Shown: piece after piece, positions 36,829-45,629 of the stretch
Position numbering within the stretch: the first letter of the stretch is position 1
How the letters are laid out: each line of letters opens with the position of its first letter
Assembly (NCBI GenBank): GCA_965205845.1
Contig: CBDBIG010000003.1
Location: 248,001 to 312,000, forward strand
Reading direction: 5' to 3'
DNA length: 64,000 bases
From: CBDBIG01 sp965205845 [NCBI: bacterium]
GTDB lineage: Bacteria; SAR324
The notes under the pieces: generated by a model
The model's database searches: none
What the model was told of the DNA's origin: nothing
The model's input: the letters and a program-made list of their open reading frames with translations, nothing else
Program-made: the position numbers and the translations under genes

Positions 36829-37776
36829 ATGAAAGAATTACAACCTGCACCATCACCTGCTTTAACCCCTAGTCTACCCCTTGCCCATCTCATGAATTGC
36901 ATACCCTTGGCGGTGCTCGCGCTTTGGGTTTATGTCGGCGCGTTCAACCCATTGAACGCGTACGGCACACCTAATGCCAATTTGTGGGTCTATTTTAGCC
37001 AGCACGATCGAGATTCTCGCCTGCGCGTTGACCACAGCCAGTGGGATGCGCTGCTTAAACGCCATGTGAAGCGAGGGGTCGATGGGATCAACCGTATCCA
37101 TTACCGTGGGTTTTTGTTGTACAAAAGCAGGGCTGGGCTCAAAAAATACATCTCACAAATGCAACGCGTGCGGGTAACCGCCCTTTCTCGGGATGAGCAA
37201 ATTCCCTACTGGCTCAATTTATTCAACGCCAGTGTGGTCAATTTTGTTGTGCAAAATTTTCCCGTACCTTCCATTCGTAAAGTTGGAGGCATTCTTTCTG
37301 TTGGCCCGTGGTCCAAGAAGATTTTGACCCTCGAAAGCATGCGCCTTTCTTTAAACGATATTGAGCATCGCATTTTGCGCCCTTTGTCAGTGGATTCGCG
37401 TGTGCACTATGGCCTCAATGGGGCCACTCTTGGCAATGCCAACATACTGCCCGTGGCCTTCACTGCCAGCAATACACCCGCTTTGCTCAGCCAAAGTGCC
37501 AAGGATTTTGTCAATCATCACCGTGGCGTCCGGGTGGTTGGAAACAAGCTCCATCTTTCTAGTATTTACCATTGGTATTTGAAAGATTTTGGGGGCAATA
37601 TGGATGGGCTGATAACGCATCTACGCAAGTTTGCAGATCCAAACCTCAGAGCATCTTTGGCGAAAGTGGAAACGATGGAATCTTACGAGCATGACTTCGA
37701 CTGGCAGCTTAACAGCGTATATCCCTCCCGTACAGGTTTGTTGCGCTGTATTTTTGAAGCTTGTAACAAATTTTGA
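36829..37776 (+). CDS. DUF547 protein, paralogue A, with altered cysteine motif
   Basis: A 315-residue exported or membrane-anchored protein: a hydrophobic segment at residues 24-40, then the DUF547 domain with PYWLNLFNASVVNFVV, LSLNDIEHRILRPL and a C-terminal HLSSIYHWYLKDF. The usual NCAS-x-GCP-L block reads NGATLGNANILP, so both conserved cysteines are gone. DUF547 function is unknown; the motif suggests an enzyme, so this copy may be inactive or repurposed. AAGGAG lies 11 bases before the ATG. A 40 bp tandem array follows about 75 bases after its stop. Confidence 0.82.
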   Translation: MKELQPAPSPALTPSLPLAHLMNCIPLAVLALWVYVGAFNPLNAYGTPNANLWVYFSQHDRDSRLRVDHSQWDALLKRHVKRGVDGINRIHYRGFLLYKSRAGLKKYISQMQRVRVTALSRDEQIPYWLNLFNASVVNFVVQNFPVPSIRKVGGILSVGPWSKKILTLESMRLSLNDIEHRILRPLSVDSRVHYGLNGATLGNANILPVAFTASNTPALLSQSAKDFVNHHRGVRVVGNKLHLSSIYHWYLKDFGGNMDGLITHLRKFADPNLRASLAKVETMESYEHDFDWQLNSVYPSRTGLLRCIFEACNKF

Positions 37777-37850
37777 GCACCAAAAGTGCCATCAAATTTC
37801 AATGCGCCAAGCATAACCACTGTAATGGCTGGTAAACATTTTGCGTTAAT

Positions 37851-38030
37851 AAAGACGGGCGCATTATGGCGGGTAAATCTCTTGATGCATAAAGACGGGC
37901 GCATTATGGCGGGTAAATCTCTTGATGCATAAAGACGGGCGCATTATGGCGGGTAAATCTCTTGATGCATAAAGACGGGCGCATTATGGCGGGTAAATCT
38001 CTTGATGCATAAAGACGGGCGCATTATGGC
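37851..38030. repeat. Tandem array, 40 bp period, 4.5 copies
   Basis: Units start at 37851, 37891, 37931, 37971 and 38011, the last partial. Units are identical as far as they extend. The array lies between the first DUF547 gene and the nitroreductase and does not copy the DUF547 coding end. Confidence 0.96.
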
Positions 38031-38170
38031 AAAAATTTTTGAAAGTTTGGTTTTTCTCGCTAGGTGTTGACGCCCCCCTGCACCTAGGGCTACAGTGGCC
38101 GGGTTATCAGCCTGGTCCTCAGATTTTTTTAATCTTGTGGGGCGGTGCATGGTTCCCATTTCATCTGCTT

Positions 38171-38223
38171 TTTATCACATAAAAACACACAATGTTTTAT
38201 CACATAAAAACACACAATGTTTT
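38171..38223. repeat. Tandem repeat, 25 bp period, two copies
   Basis: The unit TATCACATAAAAACACAC plus AATGTTT occurs twice in a row, just 38 bases upstream of the nitroreductase start. It sits where the promoter should be. Confidence 0.92.
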
Positions 38224-38260
38224 CATTTTTTGTTGCTAAGGTGGATTAACGTAAATAAGC

Positions 38261-38845
38261 ATGTGTGGCACACCCCCAAGCCAAACTACCATTGAATTGT
38301 TGTTAAAGCGGCGCTCCGTGTCGGTCAAAAATATGAACGGGGTTGGGCCCACTGCTGAAGATATTGAAACCATTTTGCGTGCTGGCATGCGCGTTCCCGA
38401 TCATGGCAAACTAGCACCTTGGCGCTTTATTGTGATTGAAGGCAAAGCCCGTGAGGATCTTGGCAACAAATTGGCAGCACTTTTTTTGAAAGAAAATCCC
38501 CGCGCCTTACCCGAACTTTGCAGCATTGAAAAAAATCGCTTTACGCGCTCGGCAGTGTGTGTTGTGGTGGTTTCTGCAACTAAAGAACACCCTAAAATTC
38601 CCCATTGGGAACAAATACTTTCGGTAGGTGCTGTCTGCCAAAATATGCTTGTTGCGGCCACCGCTTTGGGTTGGGCGTGCCAGTGGCTCACCGAATGGTT
38701 CGCTTATAGCACGCCTTTTGCCAGGGTGCTTGGCTTGCATAGCAACGAAAAAATTGCTGGGTTTTTGCACTTTGGACAAGGAAGCCCACCGCCAGATCGC
38801 CTAAGACCTCCTTATAAGGAAAGAGTAACCCTATGGAATGCGTGA
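38261..38845 (+). CDS. Nitroreductase-family protein (YdjA type)
   Basis: A 194-residue FMN-binding oxidoreductase. The N-terminal LLLKRRSVSVKNM and RVPDHGKLAPWRFIVIEG hold the phosphate and flavin contacts, and GAVCQNMLVAATALGWACQWL is the conserved helix. The closing FLHFGQGSPPPDRLRP is typical for the YdjA subgroup, which are small homodimers using NAD(P)H. The physiological substrate is unknown. The ATG lacks a good ribosome-binding site. Its last 13 bases overlap the next DUF547 gene in another frame, so the two are probably cotranscribed. Confidence 0.87.
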   Translation: MCGTPPSQTTIELLLKRRSVSVKNMNGVGPTAEDIETILRAGMRVPDHGKLAPWRFIVIEGKAREDLGNKLAALFLKENPRALPELCSIEKNRFTRSAVCVVVVSATKEHPKIPHWEQILSVGAVCQNMLVAATALGWACQWLTEWFAYSTPFARVLGLHSNEKIAGFLHFGQGSPPPDRLRPPYKERVTLWNA

Positions 38846-39729
38846 GAGTCTACCCCTTTCTTTCTCGAATTTTGCAACGTTGTTTGAGTTGGCCAAGGGC
38901 TGTACTTTGGCTTTTAGCACTGGTATTGTTGGCAAGCGGCAAAATGGGAGCGGGGGTAGTTTTTGCGGCACCGAAGTCGAAAGTTATTTTGTATTGGTTA
39001 AAAGAAGATCCAAATTCGACGAAAACGCTGAGCCATGGCATGTGGGACAAGCTGTTGAAACGCTATGTTAAAACGCACCCCAGCCGGATTAATCGCGTAG
39101 ACTACCGTGGGTTTTTGCGCGGAGGCCGTTCCACTTTGGCAAGGTACCTTAAGGCGATGCAAAGCCTTAGCCCAACCACCTATAACCGCGATGAACAACA
39201 GGCTTACTGGATCAATCTGTACAATGCTGCTGTGCTGCGTGTTGTGCTCGACAATTACCCGCTTGAAACCATTCGCAAGGCCAAAGAACCCAATTTGACA
39301 AAAGGGCCCTGGGAATCCAAAATCCTTGAAATAGAAGGCAGACCCGTTTCTTTAGACGATATTGAACACCGTGTTTTACGACCCATTTGGCAGGACCCAC
39401 GGGTCCATTATGCATTAACCAGTGCTAGTCTTGGCAGCCCTGGCTTGCTGCCAACCGCGTACACATCCAGAAATATTTCCCAATTGCTTCGCCTCAGTGC
39501 GATTGCCTTCATTAACCATCCACGTGGAGTGCAGATACGCGGTGGAAACTTGTATGTTTCTAGCGTTTACCATTGGTATTTGAAAGATTTTGGGGGTAGC
39601 GTACCCTCTTTAATAAGACACTTAGAGCAGTACGCCGTGGGCGGACTCAAAAAAGGGTTACAAACCTATCAAGGTAGTTACAGCCACCGGTTTAATTGGA
39701 GCTTGAACAACTATTTTGTGTCGCAATGA
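38833..39729 (+). CDS. DUF547 protein, paralogue B, with altered cysteine motif
   Basis: A 298-residue paralogue of the gene at 36.8 kb. It has a hydrophobic segment at residues 19-38 (AVLWLLALVLLASGKMGAGVV), then DUF547 with AYWINLYNAAVLRVVLDNYP, VSLDDIEHRVLRPIW and YVSSVYHWYLKDFGG. The block that should be NCAS-x-GCP-L reads TSASLGSPGLLP, again without cysteines. The start ATG lies inside the end of the nitroreductase gene (13-base overlap). It ends in SQ with no array attached to it, unlike paralogue C. Confidence 0.82.
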   Translation: MECVRVYPFLSRILQRCLSWPRAVLWLLALVLLASGKMGAGVVFAAPKSKVILYWLKEDPNSTKTLSHGMWDKLLKRYVKTHPSRINRVDYRGFLRGGRSTLARYLKAMQSLSPTTYNRDEQQAYWINLYNAAVLRVVLDNYPLETIRKAKEPNLTKGPWESKILEIEGRPVSLDDIEHRVLRPIWQDPRVHYALTSASLGSPGLLPTAYTSRNISQLLRLSAIAFINHPRGVQIRGGNLYVSSVYHWYLKDFGGSVPSLIRHLEQYAVGGLKKGLQTYQGSYSHRFNWSLNNYFVSQ

Positions 39730-40172
39730 TGTATGCCAACACAAACCCGCCTGTAAAGGTTATCCCGCCGTAGGCAAGCATCGAGCCATGCGTAGCCGTG
39801 CATTCTTGGATAGGTCGTGGTTTTGTTTGCTGTATCCACCAAAATAGGCTTTGCAAAATGACCAACCGTTTTTGCACCTGCCCCTTTTTTACGCCTGCAT
39901 TTGACGCCTGTTGTATTTTTACCTGTGCTCCGTGACGTTGTAGTTTGGCTCACCTACCGCAATGTGTCCCTTGGATATCACCCCTCCCTTCAACTGGGGG
40001 ATGACAGGTTTCTCCTTATCGTTCTTTACGAGTCATGTGCGTGGCTGAATGATTTTTTAACAAACCAATCCTAATATAGTGTGTTATCCTTATCAAGGGA
40101 GCGTTCCGTGGCTGGAGATACTTTGGCTTGGGCTATTTTTTATTTGACCGTTTTTACGAAAGGGTGCCTTGG
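39730..40172. other. Spacer before the third DUF547 gene
   Basis: No supported gene in 443 bases. The frame of the next gene is open from 40128 with a TTG. Nothing else stands out. Confidence 0.4.
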
Positions 40173-41030
40173 GTGATATCCGTTATTTTTTGTATGCGCT
40201 TTGGTGCTCGGCTGCTGCTGCGCTTTGTTTTGTTGGCAGGGGCGTTTTTTGCCTTGTTTTCTTCACCGAGTATGGCTGCGCCATCGTCTAATTTGTGGCC
40301 CCATTGGTTGGCACAAAACGCTGCCTCCACCCAACGGGTAGATCATAGTGTGTGGGATACGTTTTTAAAAAACCATGTCATTACCAACCATCCCAGCAAC
40401 GTGTTTTTATTAAATTACGCCGCGGTGCCTAAGGGTGCCCAAACCCGCTTAAACCAATACCTTGCGGCCATGCAAGGGGTGAAGGTTTCCCAGCTAAGCC
40501 GTCGAGAACAGCTGCCCTATTGGATTAACCTCTACAACGCAAAAACCATTGAACTCATCTTAACGCACCGCCCCGTAAAATCGATTCGCGACATTAAATT
40601 TGGCCTTTTTTCGGGTGGCCCATGGTCTAAAAAACTGCTCACCGTGGAAGGCCAAGCGCTTTCTTTAAACGATATTGAACACCGTATTTTGCGCCCCATT
40701 TGGCGAGACTCACGGATACACTATGCGGTGAACTGCGCCAGCATTGGTTGCCCTAATTTAATGCCTGTCGCATTCACGGCTAGCAATATCGAAGTCTTGC
40801 TCAAAAAAGGTGCGGTTGCCTACATTAATCACCCTCGTGGGGTTCGTTTTGACGATGGGAAATTGGTTCTCTCCAGTATTTTTCACTGGTTTATCGAGGA
40901 TTTTAAGGGGAATTTAAAGGGCGTGTTGGCCCATGTTCACAAGTATGCAACCCCCCACTTGCAACAACAATTAACGCAGTATGATAAGGGGTATGATCAC
41001 GCTTACGATTGGGCACTCAACGCCCCGTAA
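40173..41030 (+). CDS. DUF547 protein, paralogue C, with intact motif
   Basis: A 285-residue exported protein: signal peptide to about residue 35 (FVLLAGAFFALFSSPSMAA), then DUF547 with PYWINLYNAKTIELILTHRP, LSLNDIEHRILRPIW, the complete NCASIGCPNLMPVAF and VLSSIFHWFIEDF. It is the only one of the three paralogues keeping both cysteines, so it is the best candidate for catalytic function. AAAGGG lies nine bases before the GTG at 40173; TTG 40128 and ATG 40194 are alternatives. Its last nine codons and the downstream spacer are duplicated in tandem. Confidence 0.85.
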   Translation: MISVIFCMRFGARLLLRFVLLAGAFFALFSSPSMAAPSSNLWPHWLAQNAASTQRVDHSVWDTFLKNHVITNHPSNVFLLNYAAVPKGAQTRLNQYLAAMQGVKVSQLSRREQLPYWINLYNAKTIELILTHRPVKSIRDIKFGLFSGGPWSKKLLTVEGQALSLNDIEHRILRPIWRDSRIHYAVNCASIGCPNLMPVAFTASNIEVLLKKGAVAYINHPRGVRFDDGKLVLSSIFHWFIEDFKGNLKGVLAHVHKYATPHLQQQLTQYDKGYDHAYDWALNAP

Positions 41031-41460
41031 AAAGAAGGCCTGCCATGGCAGCAACCCCTCTTGGCTATCACGCTTTTTTATCACTGTATTGAAGTACGTA
41101 GTTGTGCCGCTTGTGTGGGCTCTGCCACTGCGTAATGGCATGGCCCGCTGAGGATTTTTTGTGAGGCGAAAAGCGTGTGGTCTCATGGCAAGCGCCTTGT
41201 GTTCACGGCTCAGCCCTCAAAGAGGGCCACTACGATTGGGCACTCAACACCCCGTAAAAAGAAGGCCTGCCATGGCAGCAACCCCTCTTGGCTATCACGC
41301 TTTTTTATCACTGTATTGAAGTACGTAGTTGTGCCGCTTGTGTGGGCTTTTCTGCCACTGCGTAATGGCATGGCCCGCTGAGGATTTTTTGTGAGGCGAA
41401 AAGCGTGTGGTCTCATGGCAAGCGCCTTGTGTTCACGGATCAGCCCTTAAAGAGTGCCAC
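41004..41460. repeat. Tandem duplication carrying the ends of two convergent genes (about 227 bp, two copies)
   Basis: Copy one runs from 41004 to 41230 and copy two from 41231 to 41460, with a few substitutions and three extra bases in the second. Each begins with the final codons of the DUF547 gene (YDWALN-x-P) and finishes with the reverse-strand final codons of alkA. The intergenic unit with both gene ends was therefore copied as one block. Confidence 0.96.
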
Positions 41461-42527
41461 AAATAGGTGGTTGCAAAGCCACGATACGGTGTGAGGCTTT
41501 CCAATAAAGACGCTTGCTCTTCAGGTTTAGGCGTATGGTCAAGATCAAAGATCGTTTTAAGTGCTTTGCGTAAACCCGCATCCCCCACAGGAACGGCGTT
41601 CATCCGCCCTAACCCGCGCAGCAGTGCATAGGCAGCCGTCCAAGGGCCGATGCCCTTAAGGTGACACAGACGCTGCGTAATGGCGTCATCGTCTAGTCCT
41701 TGTAATGCTTCTTCATTCAAATCGTTGGCCATAAATGCACGCGCCAGCGTTTGCAAATAATGCATTTTCTGCCTTGAAAACCGAGCTGCCTTCCATTGCA
41801 TATCCTGCATATCAAGCAATGCTTGGGGCTGCGGGAAAGGGAGCATGCCTTGCCATGCACTGCCTTTAAGGGCTTCGAGCCCATGGGTGGCCGTCGATTT
41901 TCCCCACAGGTTTTCTGCACACCTTACCATGAGTTGATTTCGCAGCTGGTAAGCAAAGGCCAAATTGATTTGCTGACCTACAATGCCCCAACAAAGTGCC
42001 TCCCACAGCGAGGCACATTGCACCATCCGCAGCCCTGGCCAGCGCCGTAATAGGTTGGCAAAAGCGGGGTATTGGCCTGCATGCCTTGCAAAGGAAGCAT
42101 AGGGTTGATTTAGCCCTAAAATGTGAATGGCACGCAACACGCAGCGCCAACGTACCACAGTGGCATTTACTTTGGGCCGTGTGCGACCTTCTGGCAGTAT
42201 GTCGACCTCCAGCAGCCATTGGTCGTTTGCAAAGCAGGCTTTTAGCGTGACAAGGGTGCTGGGGGCCGCGTACAGCAAGCGGTAATGGGTGTTATCAACC
42301 ACTTTTTCGCTGCTATTTTGGGCATCGCGCCCTAGGTGGCGCAGTACTTCCTGGGCAGCATAAGGCTGGGGAGGAGTTAGTACCAGCGGCCCGCCTGCCC
42401 GCCACGCAGCCAACGCCTTAAGGTTGGTGTAACAGCGCGTTTGTAGTGCTACCTGTTGCCCCTGCAACGCACCTGCCTTGCCTTGGAGCCATTGCAATAC
42501 CCTAGTGTTAAGCACGTTTTCAGGCAA
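41433..42527 (-). CDS. alkA: DNA-3-methyladenine glycosylase II (AlkA-like)
   Basis: A 364-residue base-excision glycosylase that removes alkylated bases. The helix-hairpin-helix block LCHLKGIGPWTAAYALLRGL precedes the catalytic aspartate D316 in AVPVGDAGL. The N-terminal 120 residues resemble the AlkA_N barrel region. It is longer than E. coli AlkA (282), mostly at the N-terminus. It follows the ogt gene by 24 bases, making an alkylation-repair operon. Its last nine codons lie in the second copy of the tandem duplication shared with the DUF547 gene; the first copy holds a detached duplicate of that end. Confidence 0.88.
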   Translation of the reverse strand: MPENVLNTRVLQWLQGKAGALQGQQVALQTRCYTNLKALAAWRAGGPLVLTPPQPYAAQEVLRHLGRDAQNSSEKVVDNTHYRLLYAAPSTLVTLKACFANDQWLLEVDILPEGRTRPKVNATVVRWRCVLRAIHILGLNQPYASFARHAGQYPAFANLLRRWPGLRMVQCASLWEALCWGIVGQQINLAFAYQLRNQLMVRCAENLWGKSTATHGLEALKGSAWQGMLPFPQPQALLDMQDMQWKAARFSRQKMHYLQTLARAFMANDLNEEALQGLDDDAITQRLCHLKGIGPWTAAYALLRGLGRMNAVPVGDAGLRKALKTIFDLDHTPKPEEQASLLESLTPYRGFATTYLWHSLRADP

Positions 42528-42551
42528 TGATTAAAATCCTTTCGACAGCCT

Positions 42552-43043
42552 TTAAGCCACATTCGCACATTTGTCTTGCTCAAAATTTAGCAAAAACCGC
42601 TTGCGTTCAAGCCCGTAGGCATAGCCCTGTAATTTGCCATTGCTAGCAATAACCCGATGGCAAGGCACAATCAACACAAACCGATTGGCACCATTGGCTT
42701 GTCCCACGGCACGCACACTTTTGGGTCTGCCAATGGTTTGCGCAAGGTGCTTGTAAGAGCGCGTTTGGCCATAGGGGATACGAAGCAACGCTTGGCGTAC
42801 CTGCTGTTGAAAGGGGGTTGCTGTGCCCATAGCTAAGGGAAGGTCAAAGCGTTCGAGCCTCCTTGCAAAATAAGCGGCAAGTTGCTCTTTTGCAAGCTGT
42901 AATACAGGGTTGTTTGGCAGGGAGGCTTGCGGAGTTTTTGTATCTTCATACCATGCTCGCACAAGTTCGACCTCGCTTGCTTGCAAGTGCAAACTCCCTA
43001 AAGGGGTGTTAAGACTAACTTCGTCATGATGGGTTTGTGACAT
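42552..43043 (-). CDS. ogt: Methylated-DNA-[protein]-cysteine S-methyltransferase
   Basis: A 163-residue suicide repair protein that transfers alkyl groups from O6-alkylguanine to its own cysteine. The active site is PCHRVI with C128, preceded by the DNA-binding helix IPYGQTRSYKHLAQTIGRP and followed by LQGYAYGLERKRFLL. In the last block the usual glycine-rich FAGG is replaced by QGYAYG. Size matches single-domain Ogt. It is first in the repair pair ogt-alkA. Confidence 0.93.
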   Translation of the reverse strand: MSQTHHDEVSLNTPLGSLHLQASEVELVRAWYEDTKTPQASLPNNPVLQLAKEQLAAYFARRLERFDLPLAMGTATPFQQQVRQALLRIPYGQTRSYKHLAQTIGRPKSVRAVGQANGANRFVLIVPCHRVIASNGKLQGYAYGLERKRFLLNFEQDKCANVA

Positions 43044-43216
43044 GAGTTTATCGCCTCTGAATTTATTTATACATGAATATCTTTACTTTTTGGTGGAAAC
43101 CTCGGCACACTGCACGGGGGAGCACAGTGTATCGATTTTTGCCGTATTTTGCTAGCATTCATCTCTTGCAAAACCACCAAACCCATGCCTTAGCGTTTAT
43201 TTTGATCGTGCAATAG

Positions 43217-44656
43217 ATGCTCCCAAAAACCAAAGTTTCTACCCCCCTTTCCATTGGTAAAAATGTACGAGCCAGTGCAGCGTTGGCTTTTTTAAAACTC
43301 TACCAAAAGGGCAAATGGGAAGGGGGCTTTAGCCCCAACCCCCCTAAGGCCATGCGGAGCCAAGGCGACCGCGCCATGTATGCTGGCCTACTGCGCGGCG
43401 TGGTGCGCCATGCACGCTTTTTATTGCACGAGGTTGCACGCCTCAACCAAAGCCGTCCTCCCACAGAAAAAGTGTTAGCACTTGCCTTGGTTGGTTTGTT
43501 TCAATTGCGCTTTTTAAACATACCCGCCCATGCGGCGGTTAACGAAACTGTGGCAGCAGCCTCGCTGCTTAGGGTGCCTGCTGCCAGGGCATGGCTCAAC
43601 GGCATCTTGCGGACCGCCGTCCGCGAAGGCTTGCGCGAAACCCACACTACCCAAACTTTGCCCATGGCGGTTGCCACCTCCTACCCCGATTGGATGGTGG
43701 AGCGCTGGGAAACCCAATATGGGACCGAGATTACCCAAAAAATCTGCCTATTGGGTTTGCAGTTTCAAGGGACGTGCGTGCGGGTCGAAACACGGCGCAT
43801 TCAGGCCAAGGCATTGCAGCTAGCCTTTGCCAACGAAGGCATTCAGGCCAAACTTCACCCCATTTTGCCCCATGCCTTGTGGCTTGAACGCCTTGCCCCG
43901 TTATGGCATAGCAAAGCGTTTGGGCAAGGCCTTTGCTATGTGCAAGATACCTCATCTTTGCTGTGCTTAGAGTGGTTGCTCCCTGCTGTGATGGGAGACG
44001 TATTGGACGTGTGCGCTGCCCCCGGGGGCAAATGGAGTTTTTTGCTAAGTGCGCTAAAGCAACAACAAGCACGCCAGCATCCACCCGCCAAAATTCGCTG
44101 GGTGCTTGGTTGTGACCATCAGGCACAACGCCTTGACTTGATGCGAGAAAACCTCAAGCGGTTACGTCTAGGCAATGCCCCCTTACTTTGCGCAAATGGC
44201 ACGCGTTTGCCCTTTGGCAGTGGGCACCAAAGCGTGGGTTTTGATACTGTGTTACTCGATGCACCATGTTCTGCTACAGGGGTTCTGCGAACCCACCCTG
44301 AAATAAAATGGCAAAGACGCCCTACCGACCTTGAACAATGGAGCAACACCCAAGCAACCTTGCTCCAGGAAGCAGCAAGGGTATGCAAGGCGGGGGGCAA
44401 AGTGATTTACATTACCTGCAGTTTGGAAAAAGAAGAAAATCAGCACCAAGTCGAACGCTTTTTGGCGCAACAACCCACCTGGAAAAGGATCTCTTTTCGA
44501 CAATATGCCCAGCCAATTCCCTCAAAAGCACTGCCCCAACCCACCTTGTCGGCCCAAGGCGATTTTCAACTGCTTCCAGGCCCCTACTGGAATGGTCTTT
44601 ATGCCGCCATTTTGCAAAAACCCGGCAAAATACCCCCCTGTATGCCCCATCCATAG
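43217..44656 (+). CDS. rsmB: 16S rRNA m5C967 methyltransferase
   Basis: A 479-residue RNA methyltransferase. The N-terminal NusB-like helical domain covers residues 15-140 (GDRAMYAGLLRGVVRHARFL). The catalytic domain holds the SAM motif VLDVCAAPGGKWSFLL and the two reactive cysteines C351 in DAPCSATGV and C401 in TCSLEKEEN. It methylates C967 of 16S rRNA at the decoding site. Fmt, its frequent neighbour, is absent. The start ATG at 43217 has no strong ribosome-binding site. SfsA follows after 77 bases. Confidence 0.92.
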   Translation: MLPKTKVSTPLSIGKNVRASAALAFLKLYQKGKWEGGFSPNPPKAMRSQGDRAMYAGLLRGVVRHARFLLHEVARLNQSRPPTEKVLALALVGLFQLRFLNIPAHAAVNETVAAASLLRVPAARAWLNGILRTAVREGLRETHTTQTLPMAVATSYPDWMVERWETQYGTEITQKICLLGLQFQGTCVRVETRRIQAKALQLAFANEGIQAKLHPILPHALWLERLAPLWHSKAFGQGLCYVQDTSSLLCLEWLLPAVMGDVLDVCAAPGGKWSFLLSALKQQQARQHPPAKIRWVLGCDHQAQRLDLMRENLKRLRLGNAPLLCANGTRLPFGSGHQSVGFDTVLLDAPCSATGVLRTHPEIKWQRRPTDLEQWSNTQATLLQEAARVCKAGGKVIYITCSLEKEENQHQVERFLAQQPTWKRISFRQYAQPIPSKALPQPTLSAQGDFQLLPGPYWNGLYAAILQKPGKIPPCMPHP

Positions 44657-44733
44657 CCCTTAGTAAGGTACAATCTCGCACTCAAAAACCCAAATTCAGT
44701 CACGCACTTAAAAACGCTTCTTCAAAACGCCTT

Positions 44734-45435
44734 ATGGAATACCAGCCACCTTTGCTTGAGGGTCATTTATTGCGGCGCTACAAACGTTTTTTTGCAGACA
44801 TCCGCTTGGCCAACCAACACATTATCACCGCCCATTGCCCCAATACAGGCTCATTGCGTACTTGCTGCGAGGAAGGCGCTAGGGTGTGGGTTTCTAAAGC
44901 AAACAACCCCAAGCGCAAACTGGCCTATACCTGGGAGGCAGTGCTCTCTCAAGGGTGTATGACGGGAGTACATCCACGTCTTGCCAACCCACTTGTGGAA
45001 GAAGCGTTGGCTGCTCAAAAAATTCACAGTTTACGCCCATGGCCCCGTTGGAGGCGTGAAGTGGCTTACCCTGATGGCGGGCGTGCCGATTTCTTATTAG
45101 AAGGAGCAGACGGTAAACCCCCTTGCTATGTGGAGGTTAAAAGCGTTTCGATGCGCCTCGATGGCATCGCAACCTTTCCCGATTCGGTGAGTGCGCGTGG
45201 TACACGGCACATGGAACAATTGGCTTCCCTCAGCAAGGCGGGTTTAAAGGCTGTGGTTTTTTTTGTGATTCAGCGCACAGACTGTGTTACTTTTCGCCCC
45301 GCGGACGAAATTGACCCCCACTATGGCAAATCCTTGCGGAATGCGATAGATTCGGGTGTGCAGGTAATGGCGTGGTGTGTGCAAATCTCCACCCAAGCGT
45401 TGGTGCTAAAACGCCCTTGTCGCGTGATTTTATAA
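44734..45435 (+). CDS. sfsA: SfsA family DNA-binding/nuclease-like protein
   Basis: A 233-residue protein with the SfsA blocks LLRRYKRFFADIRL, HCPNTGSLRTCCEEGARVWVS, GGRADFLLEG and YVEVKSVSMRLDGIATFPDSVSARGTRHMEQL. The D-x-E-V-K pattern suggests a nuclease fold. SfsA was named for maltose fermentation in E. coli, but its real activity is not settled. The longer frame overlaps rsmB; the ATG at 44734 gives the family start MEYQPPLLEG and the usual length. Confidence 0.92.
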   Translation: MEYQPPLLEGHLLRRYKRFFADIRLANQHIITAHCPNTGSLRTCCEEGARVWVSKANNPKRKLAYTWEAVLSQGCMTGVHPRLANPLVEEALAAQKIHSLRPWPRWRREVAYPDGGRADFLLEGADGKPPCYVEVKSVSMRLDGIATFPDSVSARGTRHMEQLASLSKAGLKAVVFFVIQRTDCVTFRPADEIDPHYGKSLRNAIDSGVQVMAWCVQISTQALVLKRPCRVIL

Positions 45436-45629
45436 CCCTTTTGCCCCTTGGAATCAGCACCATATTTTGTTTCTAAGCGTGTGAGGTACATCAAAAAAAC
45501 CCCTTGCTCACAACCCCGTCCAAAAAAACCTCGCAACGGATTATGCGGAAATGATGGCCTCGAAGATGCTTTCCGGTGTAAACTTCGTTGTTGGTTAACC
45601 ACTTCCCCCGTTCGTGAAGGCTCTTGCAA

